Shown here: positions 44,592 to 53,461 of the stretch, in pieces | Layout: each line of letters starts with the position of its first letter | How positions within the stretch are numbered: position 1 is the first letter of the stretch | Assembly (NCBI RefSeq): GCF_020447315.1 | Contig: NZ_JAJADQ010000001.1 | Location: forward strand, 62,001-126,000 | Length of the DNA: 64,000 nt | Direction of reading: 5' to 3' | From: Hymenobacter nitidus | GTDB taxonomy: Bacteria; Bacteroidota; Bacteroidia; Cytophagales; Hymenobacteraceae | Notes under the pieces: generated by a model | What the model saw: only the letters and a program-made list of their open reading frames with translations | Told to the model about the DNA's origin: nothing | Database searches by the model: none | Made by a program: the position numbers and the translations under genes

Positions 44592-45683
44592 CTAGTTGTA
44601 GCCGTTGCCCTTTTTGGACTTCACGTCGGCCACGAACTCCTTTACCCGTTGCTCTTCCGTGCGCTTACAAATCAGCAGCACGTTGTCGTATTCGGCAATA
44701 ATGTAGCCGTCGAGGCCCTGCACCACGACGAGGCGCTCGGAAGGCGTTTTGATAACACACTCGCGCGTATCGTAGAGCAGCGCATCGCCGTCTACCACGT
44801 TGTTATCGGCATCGTGGTGGCCCATGCGGTGCAGCGAGTCCCAGGTGCCCAGGTCGCTCCAGCCGAAGTCGGCGGGCAGCACGTACACGTTGTCGGCCTT
44901 TTCCATCACGCCGTAGTCGATGCTGATGTTGCGGCAGCGTGTGTAGGCCTGGGTAATAAATTCGGCTTCGTCTTCAGTGCCCAGCTCGCTGATGCCTTCG
45001 TCAAACACTTCGGCAATATCGCCCAGGTACTGGTGAAAGGCGTGGATGATGACATCGGCACGCCACACAAACAGGCCCGAATTCCACAGAAAGTCGCCGC
45101 TATCCACAAACATGCGGGCCAGCTCCAGATTGGGCTTCTCGGTGAAGGTTTTCACCTTCTTCACGTTTTTGGGCAAGCCGCTTTTGCTGTCTTCGTCGAT
45201 GTACTGAATGTAGCCGTAGCCGGTGTCGGGGCGGGAGGGCTGAATGCCCAGCGTGAGCAGCACCTCGTGGTTTTCGGCCACGTCAATGGCCTGCCGAATG
45301 ATGTTGCGAAACTCCTCCTCGTGCAGCACGGCGTGGTCGGCGGGCGTCACCACGATGGTGGCCTGCGGGTTGCGCTTGGCAATGCAGTAGCTGGCGTAGG
45401 CAATGCAGGGCGCGGTGTTGCGCCCGATGGGCTCGCCCAGGATCTGGGAAGCGGGCAGTTCCGGCAGGTGCTGCTGCACCAGCTCGGTGTAGTCGCGGTT
45501 GGTGACAACAAATACGTTTTCGGGCGGGCAGATTTCTTTGAACCGGTCGACGGTGAGCTGCAGCATCGAGCGGCCTACGCCCATCACGTCGTGAAACTGC
45601 TTGGGCAGGTGGGTACGGCTGAAGGGCCAGAAGCGGCTGCCGATACCACCGGCCATCACGACGAGGAACGTGTTCTGATTCAT
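44592..45683 (-). CDS. manC: Mannose-1-phosphate guanylyltransferase
   Basis: A 363-residue nucleotidyltransferase making GDP-mannose. The signature GGIGSRFWPFSR (residues 12-23) with PKQF, the sugar-binding FVVTNRDY and the block GYGYIQY are intact. The C-terminal isomerase domain of bifunctional enzymes is missing and is supplied by the separate cupin on the other strand. The KdsD-like gene lies upstream (84 bp), so both enzymes may be made together for surface polysaccharide synthesis. Confidence 0.94.
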   Translation of the reverse strand: MNQNTFLVVMAGGIGSRFWPFSRTHLPKQFHDVMGVGRSMLQLTVDRFKEICPPENVFVVTNRDYTELVQQHLPELPASQILGEPIGRNTAPCIAYASYCIAKRNPQATIVVTPADHAVLHEEEFRNIIRQAIDVAENHEVLLTLGIQPSRPDTGYGYIQYIDEDSKSGLPKNVKKVKTFTEKPNLELARMFVDSGDFLWNSGLFVWRADVIIHAFHQYLGDIAEVFDEGISELGTEDEAEFITQAYTRCRNISIDYGVMEKADNVYVLPADFGWSDLGTWDSLHRMGHHDADNNVVDGDALLYDTRECVIKTPSERLVVVQGLDGYIIAEYDNVLLICKRTEEQRVKEFVADVKSKKGNGYN

Positions 45684-45766
45684 CAGTAAGAAGACAATTA
45701 AAGGGTGTTACCACGCCCAAAAAAAGCAAACATGGTATTTAAGCGTAAAGTAATGTAACTATTTGA

Positions 45767-46744
45767 CTATACCAAGCCCTCGCGCAGCAAGTCGTGCAAG
45801 TGGATGAACCCGCTGAACCGACCTTGTTCAGTGACAATGAGTTGGGTGATATTACGATTTTGCATCCGGACTAAAGCCTCGGCCGCAAAGTCGTCCACAT
45901 CAATGCTCATCGGCTGGGGCGTCATAATGTCGCGGGCCCGCACGTCGTCCAGATTCGTGAAGTTGGTGAGCATGCGGCGCAGGTCGCCATCGGTGATAAT
46001 GCCCAGCAACTGCTGACCTTCCTGGTCCAGAACGGCCGTGGCCCCGAGGCGTTTGCCCGATATTTCCAGGATGATTTCCTTGAGCGGCGCGTCTTCCGGC
46101 ACCTGGGGCGTCTGGTTCTGCCGGCTCAGGTCGCCTACCTTCAGGTAGAGCTTCTTGCCCAGCGTGCCCCCGGGGTGCAGGCGGGCAAAGTCGGCGGAGG
46201 TAAACTCGCGCGACTCCAGCAAACACACGGCCAGCGCGTCGCCCAGGGCCAGGGCCGCGGTGGTGCTGGTGGTGGGCGCCAGATTGTGCGGGCAAGCCTC
46301 ACGCGTGACGGGAGCATGCAGCACGTAGGTGGCCTGCACGCCCAGGTAGGAGTCGGCGTTGCTGACCAAGGCAGCCAGCGGCACGCCCTTGCGCTTGAGC
46401 AGCGGCACCAGCACTTTTATTTCGGGCGTGTCGCCGCTCTTGCTGATGGCAATGACAAAATCCTCGGGCTGAATCATGCCCAGGTCGCCGTGAATGGCGT
46501 CGGCGGCGTGCATAAACAGCGCGGGGGTGCCCGTGGAGTTCAGTGTGGCCACCATTTTACCCGCAATGTGGGCACTCTTCCCGATGCCGGTGACTACGAC
46601 CCGACCCCGTAAAGAGAGTATGGCGGCTACGCATTGTGCAAAATCCGGCGTTTGGGCAATGGCCTCGGCCACGCCCCGAACGGCGTCAGCTTCTTCGAGA
46701 AGCACTTTTTTTGCAATTGTGATGGTGTCGTTCTGCTGTTTCAA
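45767..46744 (-). CDS. kdsD: KpsF/GutQ sugar-phosphate isomerase (arabinose-5-phosphate isomerase)
   Basis: A 325-residue protein with an SIS domain (RVVVTGIGKSAHIAGKMVATLNSTGTPALFMHAADAIHGDLG, residues about 48-90) and two C-terminal CBS domains (about 205-325). It interconverts ribulose-5-phosphate and arabinose-5-phosphate, the first step toward KDO of lipopolysaccharide. The length is standard. It is divergent from recQ, with an inverted repeat in the 76-bp gap. Confidence 0.92.
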   Translation of the reverse strand: MKQQNDTITIAKKVLLEEADAVRGVAEAIAQTPDFAQCVAAILSLRGRVVVTGIGKSAHIAGKMVATLNSTGTPALFMHAADAIHGDLGMIQPEDFVIAISKSGDTPEIKVLVPLLKRKGVPLAALVSNADSYLGVQATYVLHAPVTREACPHNLAPTTSTTAALALGDALAVCLLESREFTSADFARLHPGGTLGKKLYLKVGDLSRQNQTPQVPEDAPLKEIILEISGKRLGATAVLDQEGQQLLGIITDGDLRRMLTNFTNLDDVRARDIMTPQPMSIDVDDFAAEALVRMQNRNITQLIVTEQGRFSGFIHLHDLLREGLV

Positions 46745-46786
46745 TCTAAATTTGTCTAGATTGAGTAGCCAACACCGAAGTGTTGG
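46741..46786. promoter_or_regulatory. Promoter with two inverted repeats between kdsD and recQ
   Basis: TCAATCTA (46741-46748) and TAGATTGA (46757-46764) form an inverted repeat that overlaps the -7-like box TAAATTTG (46747-46754). A second perfect hairpin CCAACAC-CGAA-GTGTTGG spans 46769-46786. Position and symmetry suggest an operator plus a leader hairpin for recQ. Confidence 0.5.
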
Positions 46787-46820
46787 TGCTCAAGTCTGCA
46801 ACCCAAAAGAGCAAGTGGAA

Positions 46821-49022
46821 ATGTCGATGCCAGCGGTAAAACAAGCAGTCAAGCGTGAGGCTGATCTGAAAGGCAAGTTAAAGGAAGTTTTTGGGTACGG
46901 TCAGTTCCGCGGTACACAGGAAGCCATTATTCAGAACGTCATTGAGGGCAACAATACCTTCGTGATTATGCCTACCGGCGCCGGTAAGTCCTTGTGCTAC
47001 CAGCTGCCCGCCCTCATTCTGCCCGGCACGGCCATCGTCATTTCCCCCCTGATTGCCCTGATGAAAAATCAGGTGGACCAGCTCAACGCTTTCGGCGTGA
47101 ATGCCCAGTTTCTGAACTCGACCCTGTCGAAGTCGGAAATCAACCGGGTGAAAAAGGACGTCATCAGCGGCGAGGTGAAGCTGCTCTACGTGGCGCCCGA
47201 GAGCCTGACCAAGGACGAAACCATCGACTTCCTGCAGAAGGCCACCATCAGCTTCGTGGCTATTGATGAGGCCCACTGTATTTCGGAGTGGGGCCACGAC
47301 TTCCGGCCTGAGTACCGCCGCATCCGGGGCATCATCGACAATATCGGCCAGGTGCCCATTATTGCCCTCACGGCCACGGCCACGCCCAAGGTGCAGCTCG
47401 ACATTCAGAAAAACCTGCAGATGGACGAGGCCTCGGTATTCAAGACCTCATTTAACCGTACCAACCTCTACTACGAAGTACGGCCCAAGCACAACACCAA
47501 GAAGCAGCTGATTCAATACGTGAAGCAGCACAAGGGCAAAGCGGGCATCGTGTATTGCCTGAGCCGCAAGAAAGTGGAGGAAATTGCCGAGCTGCTGCGC
47601 GTGAACGACGTGCGCGCCCTGCCCTACCACGCCGGCCTCGACCCCCACGTACGCATGGCCAACCAGGACGCTTTCCTCAACGAGGATGCCGACGTGATTG
47701 TGGCCACCATTGCCTTCGGCATGGGTATCGACAAGCCCGACGTGCGCTTCGTGATTCACTACGACACGCCCAAGTCCATTGAGGGCTACTATCAGGAAAC
47801 CGGCCGCGGCGGCCGCGACGGTTTGGAAGGCAACTGCCTGATGTTCTACAGCTACGACGACATCGTGAAGCTGGAGAAGTTCAACAAGGACAAGCCCGTG
47901 ACCGAGCGCGATAACTCGAAGCTGCTGCTCCAGGAAATGGCTAACTACGCCGACTCGGCCGTGTGCCGCCGCAAGCAGCTGCTGCACTACTTCGGTGAGC
48001 ATTTCGAGAAGGACTGCGGCTTCTGCGACAACTGCCGCCACCCCAAGGAGCGGTTTGAGGCCAAGGACGAAGTGCTGATGGCCCTCAAAGCCGTGGTGCA
48101 AACCGAGGAGCGCTTCGGCATCGAGCACATCGGCACGGTGCTCATGGGCATGAACAACGCCCACGTGGAAAGCTACGGCCACAATGCGCTGCCGGTGTAC
48201 GGGCTGGGTAAAGACCACGATGCGGCCTTCTGGCACTCGGTACTGCGGCAGGTGCTGCTGAATGGTTTCCTGGAAAAGGATATTGAGAATTTCGGCGTTG
48301 TGAAAATTTGTCCGAAAGGCTTAGATTTCATTGAGAATCCGCATTCAATCAAACTCACCAAGGACCACAACTACGAGGAAGAGGTGAAAGAAGAGCAAGA
48401 AAAAGAGGAAGTCCAGGAAGCCGCTGGCCACGATGCCGCGCTTTTTGAGATGCTGAAATCCTTGCGCAAGAAGATAGCCAAGGAGAAAAACCTGCCCCCC
48501 TACGTGCTGTTTCAGGACCCGAGCCTGAAGGAAATGGCCACGACCTTCCCCACCAAGATTGACGACCTGGCCCACGTGGGCGGCGTCGGGTTGGGCAAGG
48601 CCCAGAAGTTTGGGCAGCCCTTCCTGGCCCTGATTCAGAAGTACGTCGAGGAAAACGACATCGTGACGGCCGCCGACGTAGTGGTGAAATCGGCCGTCAA
48701 CAAGTCGAAAATCAAGATCTACATCATTCAGCAAATCGATAAGAAAATGGACCTGGAGGAAATTGCTTCCTCCAAGGGCATCGACATGCGCGAGCTGATG
48801 GAGGAGATTGAGCACATCTGCTACTCCGGCACTAAGCTCAACCTTGACTACTACATCGACGGCGTGCTGGACCACGACCGCCAGGAGGAAATCACCGACT
48901 ACTTCCTGCAGGCCAGCACCGACAATATTGCCGTGGCCCTCAAGGAGCTCGGTGCCGACGAGTACACCGAGGAAGATCTGCGGCTGATGCGCATCAAGTT
49001 CCTGAGCGAATACGCCAACTAG
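46821..49022 (+). CDS. recQ: ATP-dependent DNA helicase RecQ
   Basis: A 733-residue 3'-5' helicase. Walker A PTGAGKS is at residues 51-57, DEAHCISEWGHDFRPEY follows, and motif VI QETGRGGRDG closes the core. The RecQ-C-terminal zinc domain has CRRKQLLHYF...CGFCDNC, and an HRDC-like domain lies after about residue 540. A longer frame is open upstream across the kdsD gene, but the ATG at 46821 gives the usual N-terminus. It repairs replication forks and recombination intermediates. Confidence 0.95.
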   Translation: MSMPAVKQAVKREADLKGKLKEVFGYGQFRGTQEAIIQNVIEGNNTFVIMPTGAGKSLCYQLPALILPGTAIVISPLIALMKNQVDQLNAFGVNAQFLNSTLSKSEINRVKKDVISGEVKLLYVAPESLTKDETIDFLQKATISFVAIDEAHCISEWGHDFRPEYRRIRGIIDNIGQVPIIALTATATPKVQLDIQKNLQMDEASVFKTSFNRTNLYYEVRPKHNTKKQLIQYVKQHKGKAGIVYCLSRKKVEEIAELLRVNDVRALPYHAGLDPHVRMANQDAFLNEDADVIVATIAFGMGIDKPDVRFVIHYDTPKSIEGYYQETGRGGRDGLEGNCLMFYSYDDIVKLEKFNKDKPVTERDNSKLLLQEMANYADSAVCRRKQLLHYFGEHFEKDCGFCDNCRHPKERFEAKDEVLMALKAVVQTEERFGIEHIGTVLMGMNNAHVESYGHNALPVYGLGKDHDAAFWHSVLRQVLLNGFLEKDIENFGVVKICPKGLDFIENPHSIKLTKDHNYEEEVKEEQEKEEVQEAAGHDAALFEMLKSLRKKIAKEKNLPPYVLFQDPSLKEMATTFPTKIDDLAHVGGVGLGKAQKFGQPFLALIQKYVEENDIVTAADVVVKSAVNKSKIKIYIIQQIDKKMDLEEIASSKGIDMRELMEEIEHICYSGTKLNLDYYIDGVLDHDRQEEITDYFLQASTDNIAVALKELGADEYTEEDLRLMRIKFLSEYAN

Positions 49023-49048
49023 AGCTTCTCGCCCGTCCATGAATTATG

Positions 49049-49078
49049 AAAAGCCACTCCTGCGGGAGTGGCTTTTTT
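49049..49078 (+). terminator. Rho-independent terminator of recQ
   Basis: AAAAGCCACTCC and GGAGTGGCTTTTTT pair perfectly around a 4-base loop. Confidence 0.9.
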
Positions 49079-49170
49079 ATTTCAAACCCAACTAGCCGCA
49101 ACCTGAGAGTAAGCCGAAAGTCTTTAGCAAAAATTTATCTTCGGGTCGCACTCCTAAACCCAATTCCTTT

Positions 49171-51258
49171 ATGCCCACGTTTTCCCCTCCCACAGTCAAG
49201 CAGCTCGGCCTCGCGGTGCTGGCCAGTATGGCCGCGCTGCTCAGCACCGCGGCCGACAAACCGGCTCCGGCACCCAACCCGCTGATGCCCGGCTTCAACC
49301 AGGTTATCGACTTTCGGCGGGCCACCAAGGCCGACGTGAAGCAGGCCACGGATGTGCTTATCAGTAGCACCAAAACCTCGTTGCAGGCCATTTATAAGGT
49401 GCCGGCCACCAAGCGCACCTTCGCCAACACCATGCTGGCGCTGGACAACCTGGGCGACAACATCGGCACCATTGCCGGGCCCATCAGCATCCTGTTCAAC
49501 GCCAGCCCCGACTCGGCCATCCGCAACCAAGCTCAGAAAAGCATTGCCGTCATCAGCAAGTATGGCAACGAGCTGGAGCTGGACGAGCAGCTCTACAAGG
49601 CCGTAAAGGACTATTCGAAAACCAAAGAGGCCCAGAGCCTGACCGGACCGCGCAAAAAGTACCTGACCGAAACGGTGGAGGACTATGAGCGCAACGGCTT
49701 CGCCCTTACGCCCGAAAAGCGCAAGGAGCTGCAGGCCATCAACGACAAAATCGGGGACCTGAGCATTGCCTTCGGGGCCAACATTGCCAAAGACCAGGGC
49801 TTCCTGCTGGTGAATGTAGCCGACATGAAAGGCCTGCCCGAGGACTACATCAAGAGCCGCCCCAAGGCCGGTGACGCCTACCGCATCGGGCTGGACGGCC
49901 CCGCCTACGGCACGTTCATGAAGTATGCCGAGTCGGATGCCATGCGCAAGCAGCTCTACACGCTCTATAACAACCGCGCCGCCGACAAGAACCTGGACGT
50001 GCTAAAGCAGCTGCTGATCGAGCGTCAGAAAAAGGCCACCCTGCTGGGCTACAAGACCTACGCCGCCTACCAGACCAGCAGCCGCATGGCCAAAACGCCC
50101 GAAACCGTCTGGGCTTTCGAAACCAAGCTGGTAGACCGCGTGAAGCAGAAAAGCCAGCAGGACCTAGAGGAGCTGCTCGTCGTGAAGCGCGCCTACACCA
50201 AGGACGCCGGCGCCAAAACCATTAACCCCTGGGAAAGCACCTTCTACAACAACCTGCTGATGAAGGACAAGTACCAGCTCGACGCGGAGAAAATCAAGGA
50301 GTACTTCGAGGTGAGCAAGGTAGTCGACGGCCTCTTTCAGACCACGCAGAGCCTGTTCGCCCTCAAGTTCAACGAGGTGAAAGACCCCTCGGTGTGGCAC
50401 AAGGATGCCCGCATGTTTGAGGTGCAGCGCGACGGTAAGCTCATCGGCCGCTTCTACCTCGACCTGTTTCCGCGCGACAACAAGTACACCCACGCCGCCT
50501 GCTTCGGCGTGAGCAGCGGCAAGGCCACGCCCAAGGGCTACCAGATTCCGACGGCCGTGCTGCTGTGCAACTTCAACGCGCCCACGCCCGGCAAGCCGGC
50601 CCTGATGAGCCACCCGCAGGTGGTGACTTTCTTCCACGAGTTTGGCCACGTGATGCACAACCTGCTGACCACGGCCGAGCTGTCGTCGCAGTCGGGCACC
50701 AGCGTAAAGCGCGACTTCGTGGAGGCACCCTCCCAGATTCTGGAAAACTGGGCCTGGAACTACGACGCCCTGAAGACCTTCGCCAAGCACTACCAGACCG
50801 GCGAGGTGCTGCCCAAGCCGCTCTACGACAAGATGTGGGCCGCCCGCAACGTGGGCTCGGGTTTGGCCGCGTCCCAGCAGATTCTGTACGGCACGCTCGA
50901 CATGACCCTGCACGACAAGTTTGACCCCACTGGCACCGAAACCACTACCGACGTGGTGAAGCGCCTGCAAAACCAGATTACGCCCTTCGCCTACGTGGAT
51001 GGCACCAACATGCAGGCCGCTTTCGGCCACCTCACCGGCTACGGCGCCGGCTACTACGGCTACATGTGGTCGAAAGTATACGCCGAGGATATGTTCTCCG
51101 TGTTCGAGAAGAACGGCATCATGGACCAGAAAACCGGCCTGCGCTACCGCGACATGATCTTGGCCCGCGGCGGCACCGATGAGGAATACAACCTGGTGAA
51201 GGAATTCCTGGGCCGGGAGCCCAACCAAGAGGCTTTCTTCAAGTCGCTGGGCCTATAG
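49171..51258 (+). CDS. M3-family zinc oligopeptidase, exported
   Basis: A 695-residue thimet-oligopeptidase-like enzyme (Dcp/OpdA type). The zinc site HEFGH is at H489-H493, with the downstream Glu in DFVEAPSQILENW. The N-terminus carries a hydrophobic signal-like segment (LGLAVLASMAALLSTAA), so it is probably periplasmic, as in Dcp-like peptidyl-dipeptidases. It degrades short peptides. The gene ends at a long palindrome. Confidence 0.93.
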   Translation: MPTFSPPTVKQLGLAVLASMAALLSTAADKPAPAPNPLMPGFNQVIDFRRATKADVKQATDVLISSTKTSLQAIYKVPATKRTFANTMLALDNLGDNIGTIAGPISILFNASPDSAIRNQAQKSIAVISKYGNELELDEQLYKAVKDYSKTKEAQSLTGPRKKYLTETVEDYERNGFALTPEKRKELQAINDKIGDLSIAFGANIAKDQGFLLVNVADMKGLPEDYIKSRPKAGDAYRIGLDGPAYGTFMKYAESDAMRKQLYTLYNNRAADKNLDVLKQLLIERQKKATLLGYKTYAAYQTSSRMAKTPETVWAFETKLVDRVKQKSQQDLEELLVVKRAYTKDAGAKTINPWESTFYNNLLMKDKYQLDAEKIKEYFEVSKVVDGLFQTTQSLFALKFNEVKDPSVWHKDARMFEVQRDGKLIGRFYLDLFPRDNKYTHAACFGVSSGKATPKGYQIPTAVLLCNFNAPTPGKPALMSHPQVVTFFHEFGHVMHNLLTTAELSSQSGTSVKRDFVEAPSQILENWAWNYDALKTFAKHYQTGEVLPKPLYDKMWAARNVGSGLAASQQILYGTLDMTLHDKFDPTGTETTTDVVKRLQNQITPFAYVDGTNMQAAFGHLTGYGAGYYGYMWSKVYAEDMFSVFEKNGIMDQKTGLRYRDMILARGGTDEEYNLVKEFLGREPNQEAFFKSLGL

Positions 51259-51261
51259 CGG

Positions 51262-51327
51262 GTTCCAGCAACACATAAAAAGGCCCGGTAGCAGCTGCTA
51301 CCGGGCCTTTTTATGTGTTGCTGGAAC
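51262..51327. terminator. 66-bp perfect palindrome, bidirectional terminator
   Basis: Arms 51262-51294 and 51295-51327 are exact reverse complements with no spacer. The centre A5 GGCCCGGTAGCAG / CTGCTACCGGGCC T5 is the terminator. The outer GTTCCAGCAACACAT extends the symmetry into the flanks of the two convergent genes. Confidence 0.92.
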
Positions 51328-51337
51328 GGCTTAAAAC

Positions 51338-51760
51338 CTAGCAGTACTCGTCGAAAGCGCCCTGCAGGTTGTCGACGATGCGCATCAGGTCATTGCCTTC
51401 GATGTGGTGCCGCTCGATTACGTGCACCAGCTCGCCGTCCTTGAAGAGGGCAATGCTGGGCGACGAGGGCGGATAGGGCAGCATATGCTCACGGGCTTTG
51501 GCTACGGCTTCGGTTTCCATGCCAGCAAACACCGTTACGAGCTTGGCGGGCTTCTTCTCCGAGCTCGACACGGCCATTTTCAGGGCCGGGCGGGCTTTGG
51601 CGGCCGCGCAGCCGCATACCGAGTTAACGGCCAACAGCACCGTGCCGCTTTGCGAGTTCAGAACCGAATCAACTTCTTCGGGGGTCATCAGTTGCTCGAA
51701 ACCAGCCGACGTGAGGTCTTGCCGGATGGGAGCTACCATGTATTCAGGATACGTTGCCAT
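51338..51760 (-). CDS. Bacilliredoxin, BrxA/BrxB family
   Basis: A 140-residue thioredoxin-fold protein of the YphP/YqiW family. The active-site C-G-C motif is at Cys49-Cys51 in VNSVCGCAAAKARPAL. Bacilliredoxins remove bacillithiol from S-bacillithiolated proteins, and Bacteroidota relatives probably act likewise. The length is standard. The start ATG at 51760 gives the conserved N-terminus. Confidence 0.92.
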   Translation of the reverse strand: MATYPEYMVAPIRQDLTSAGFEQLMTPEEVDSVLNSQSGTVLLAVNSVCGCAAAKARPALKMAVSSSEKKPAKLVTVFAGMETEAVAKAREHMLPYPPSSPSIALFKDGELVHVIERHHIEGNDLMRIVDNLQGAFDEYC

Positions 51761-51917
51761 TGCTAAAAAATGGGCTGAAAGTGAGAATGAGAGAAATCAG
51801 AAAATAAGGCCCTAAGGCCGGACAAAAATACGCAAACTCCGGCGGCCATGCTTGCATAACCCACCGACCATGCCAATGGTTAGGCCCCTAACACCAGCAG
51901 CTGTATTTCCTGTTCAA

Positions 51918-51925
51918 TATATTTG
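51918..51925 (+). promoter_or_regulatory. -7 box five bases before an ATG
   Basis: TATATTTG fits TAnnTTTG and ends five bases before the ATG at 51931, predicting a leaderless transcript. No clear -33 TTG is seen. Confidence 0.5.
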
Positions 51926-51930
51926 TGGGT

Positions 51931-52230
51931 ATGACCTACGAATCCTTCGTTGCCTGCCTTGCCGAGGCCGAGCCGCCTACCGGTATTTCCTTGGTCCTGC
52001 AGGGTCTCTGGTACGCGGGCCGGCAGCAGTGGGAACAGGCTCACACCCTGGCCCAGGTCACCGACCGGGACCAGCGGCACAACTGGCTGCATGCCTACCT
52101 GCACCGGCAGGAAGGCGACCTGGGCAACGCGGCCTACTGGTACCGGCGGGCCGGCCGCAGCGTTTTTACCGGCTCTTTGACCGAGGAGTGGGAGCAGCTG
52201 GTACGGGCCCAGCCGGAAATTGCGCGCTAG
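51931..52230 (+). CDS. Small helical hypothetical protein
   Basis: A 99-residue soluble, mostly helical protein (SFVACLAEAEPPTGISLVLQG, HNWLHAYLHRQEGDLGNAAYWYRRAG) with a TPR- or Sel1-like single repeat. No function is known. An in-frame GTG two codons upstream lies inside the promoter box, so the ATG at 51931 is the likely start. Confidence 0.65.
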   Translation: MTYESFVACLAEAEPPTGISLVLQGLWYAGRQQWEQAHTLAQVTDRDQRHNWLHAYLHRQEGDLGNAAYWYRRAGRSVFTGSLTEEWEQLVRAQPEIAR

Positions 52231-52286
52231 TCGTTGCGGCAGAATAGTAACGACAAAATGCTATTCAAGAGAAAGAAAAGAGGCAG

Positions 52287-52318
52287 TTGGGCCGTTAGGG
52301 CAAATAAAAGTACATTTA
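52287..52318 (+). promoter_or_regulatory. Candidate promoter of the TPR gene
   Basis: TTG at 52287-52289, a 21-bp spacer, then TACATTTA at 52311-52318 (one base off the -7 consensus), 29 bp before the ATG. Confidence 0.45.
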
Positions 52319-52347
52319 AGGTGTCAGACTACACCACTCCCATCAAC

Positions 52348-53412
52348 ATGCAGAAAGTCTTACTCCTTGCCCTTGGGCTGGGCTTATCGGCCACGACGGC
52401 GCAGGCGCAGGTAGATACCGTGCGGGCTTCTACCCTGCCGCCCGCCCAGCAGGCCGAAAAGCTCTATAACAGCGGCGTAGCCAAGTATAACAGCAAAAGC
52501 TACCGGGCCGCCATTCAGGATTTCGACAAAGCCCTGACCCTGCGGCCCGATTTTGCCAAGGCCTTCTACAACCGCGCCACCACCCGCTACGAGCTGAAGG
52601 AGTACCAGATGGCCGTGCAGGACTACGACCAGGCCATTAAGTTGGAAGCCACGGGCTTCAGCAACTACTTCGGGCGGGCCCAGGCCCAGGAAGCCCTGGG
52701 CAAGCCCGCCGAGGCCGAGCTGGACTACGGCAAAGCCACCGAAATCAAGCCCGACTACGCACCGGCCTGGTACTACCGCGGGGCCCTGCTGTTCGAGAAA
52801 GGCGACTTCAAAGCGGCCAAAGCCGATTTCGACCAGGCTATTAAAGTCGACCCGAACTATGCCTATGCCTACCACGACCGGGCCAGCGCCCAGCGTAAGC
52901 TCAGCAATTTCGACGCGGCTATTCAGGACTACACCAAGGCCCTGAGCTTGCAGCCCGATTTCCTGCCGGCTTTGCTCAACCGCGCTGCCGCCAAGCGCCG
53001 CGCCAACGACCTGAAAGGCGCCCTGGCCGACTATAACGCTTACCTGAGCAAAAAGCAGGACAACGCCACGGCCTTCACCAACCGCGGCAGCACCCGCTAC
53101 GACGCCGGCGACTACAAAGGCGCCGTGGAAGATTTCACCAAGGCCATTGAGCTGGATGGCAGCTACGCCTTTGCCTGGAACAACCGCGCCGCGGCCCGCC
53201 TCAAGCTGGACGACTACAAGAATGCCGCCGCCGACGCCTCCAAGGCCATTGCCCTCAACGCCCAGTACGCCGAGGCTTACATGAACCGCGGCCACGCCCG
53301 CGAGATGCTGCGCGAGGCCGACGGGGCCTGCCAGGACTGGAAAAAAGCCGCCGAGCTGGGCCTGGAAACCGGCTCTAGCTATGCCGCCAACTCCGGCTGC
53401 GGTGCCGAATAA
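52348..53412 (+). CDS. Exported tetratricopeptide-repeat protein
   Basis: A 354-residue protein with a signal peptide (VLLLALGLGLSATTAQAQ) and about eight consecutive 34-residue TPR units, each with the usual A-Y-x-N-R/D pattern (for example AFYNRATTRYELKEYQMAVQDYDQAIKL). TPRs mediate protein-protein contacts in the periplasm. The frame is open upstream to 52234, but that extension lacks a signal peptide. The PorE-like gene follows 50 bp later. Confidence 0.88.
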   Translation: MQKVLLLALGLGLSATTAQAQVDTVRASTLPPAQQAEKLYNSGVAKYNSKSYRAAIQDFDKALTLRPDFAKAFYNRATTRYELKEYQMAVQDYDQAIKLEATGFSNYFGRAQAQEALGKPAEAELDYGKATEIKPDYAPAWYYRGALLFEKGDFKAAKADFDQAIKVDPNYAYAYHDRASAQRKLSNFDAAIQDYTKALSLQPDFLPALLNRAAAKRRANDLKGALADYNAYLSKKQDNATAFTNRGSTRYDAGDYKGAVEDFTKAIELDGSYAFAWNNRAAARLKLDDYKNAAADASKAIALNAQYAEAYMNRGHAREMLREADGACQDWKKAAELGLETGSSYAANSGCGAE

Positions 53413-53461
53413 TGCTTTGCTTTACCCCTACGCCCTCCTACTCTGCAAGAAAGTGGTCCTC

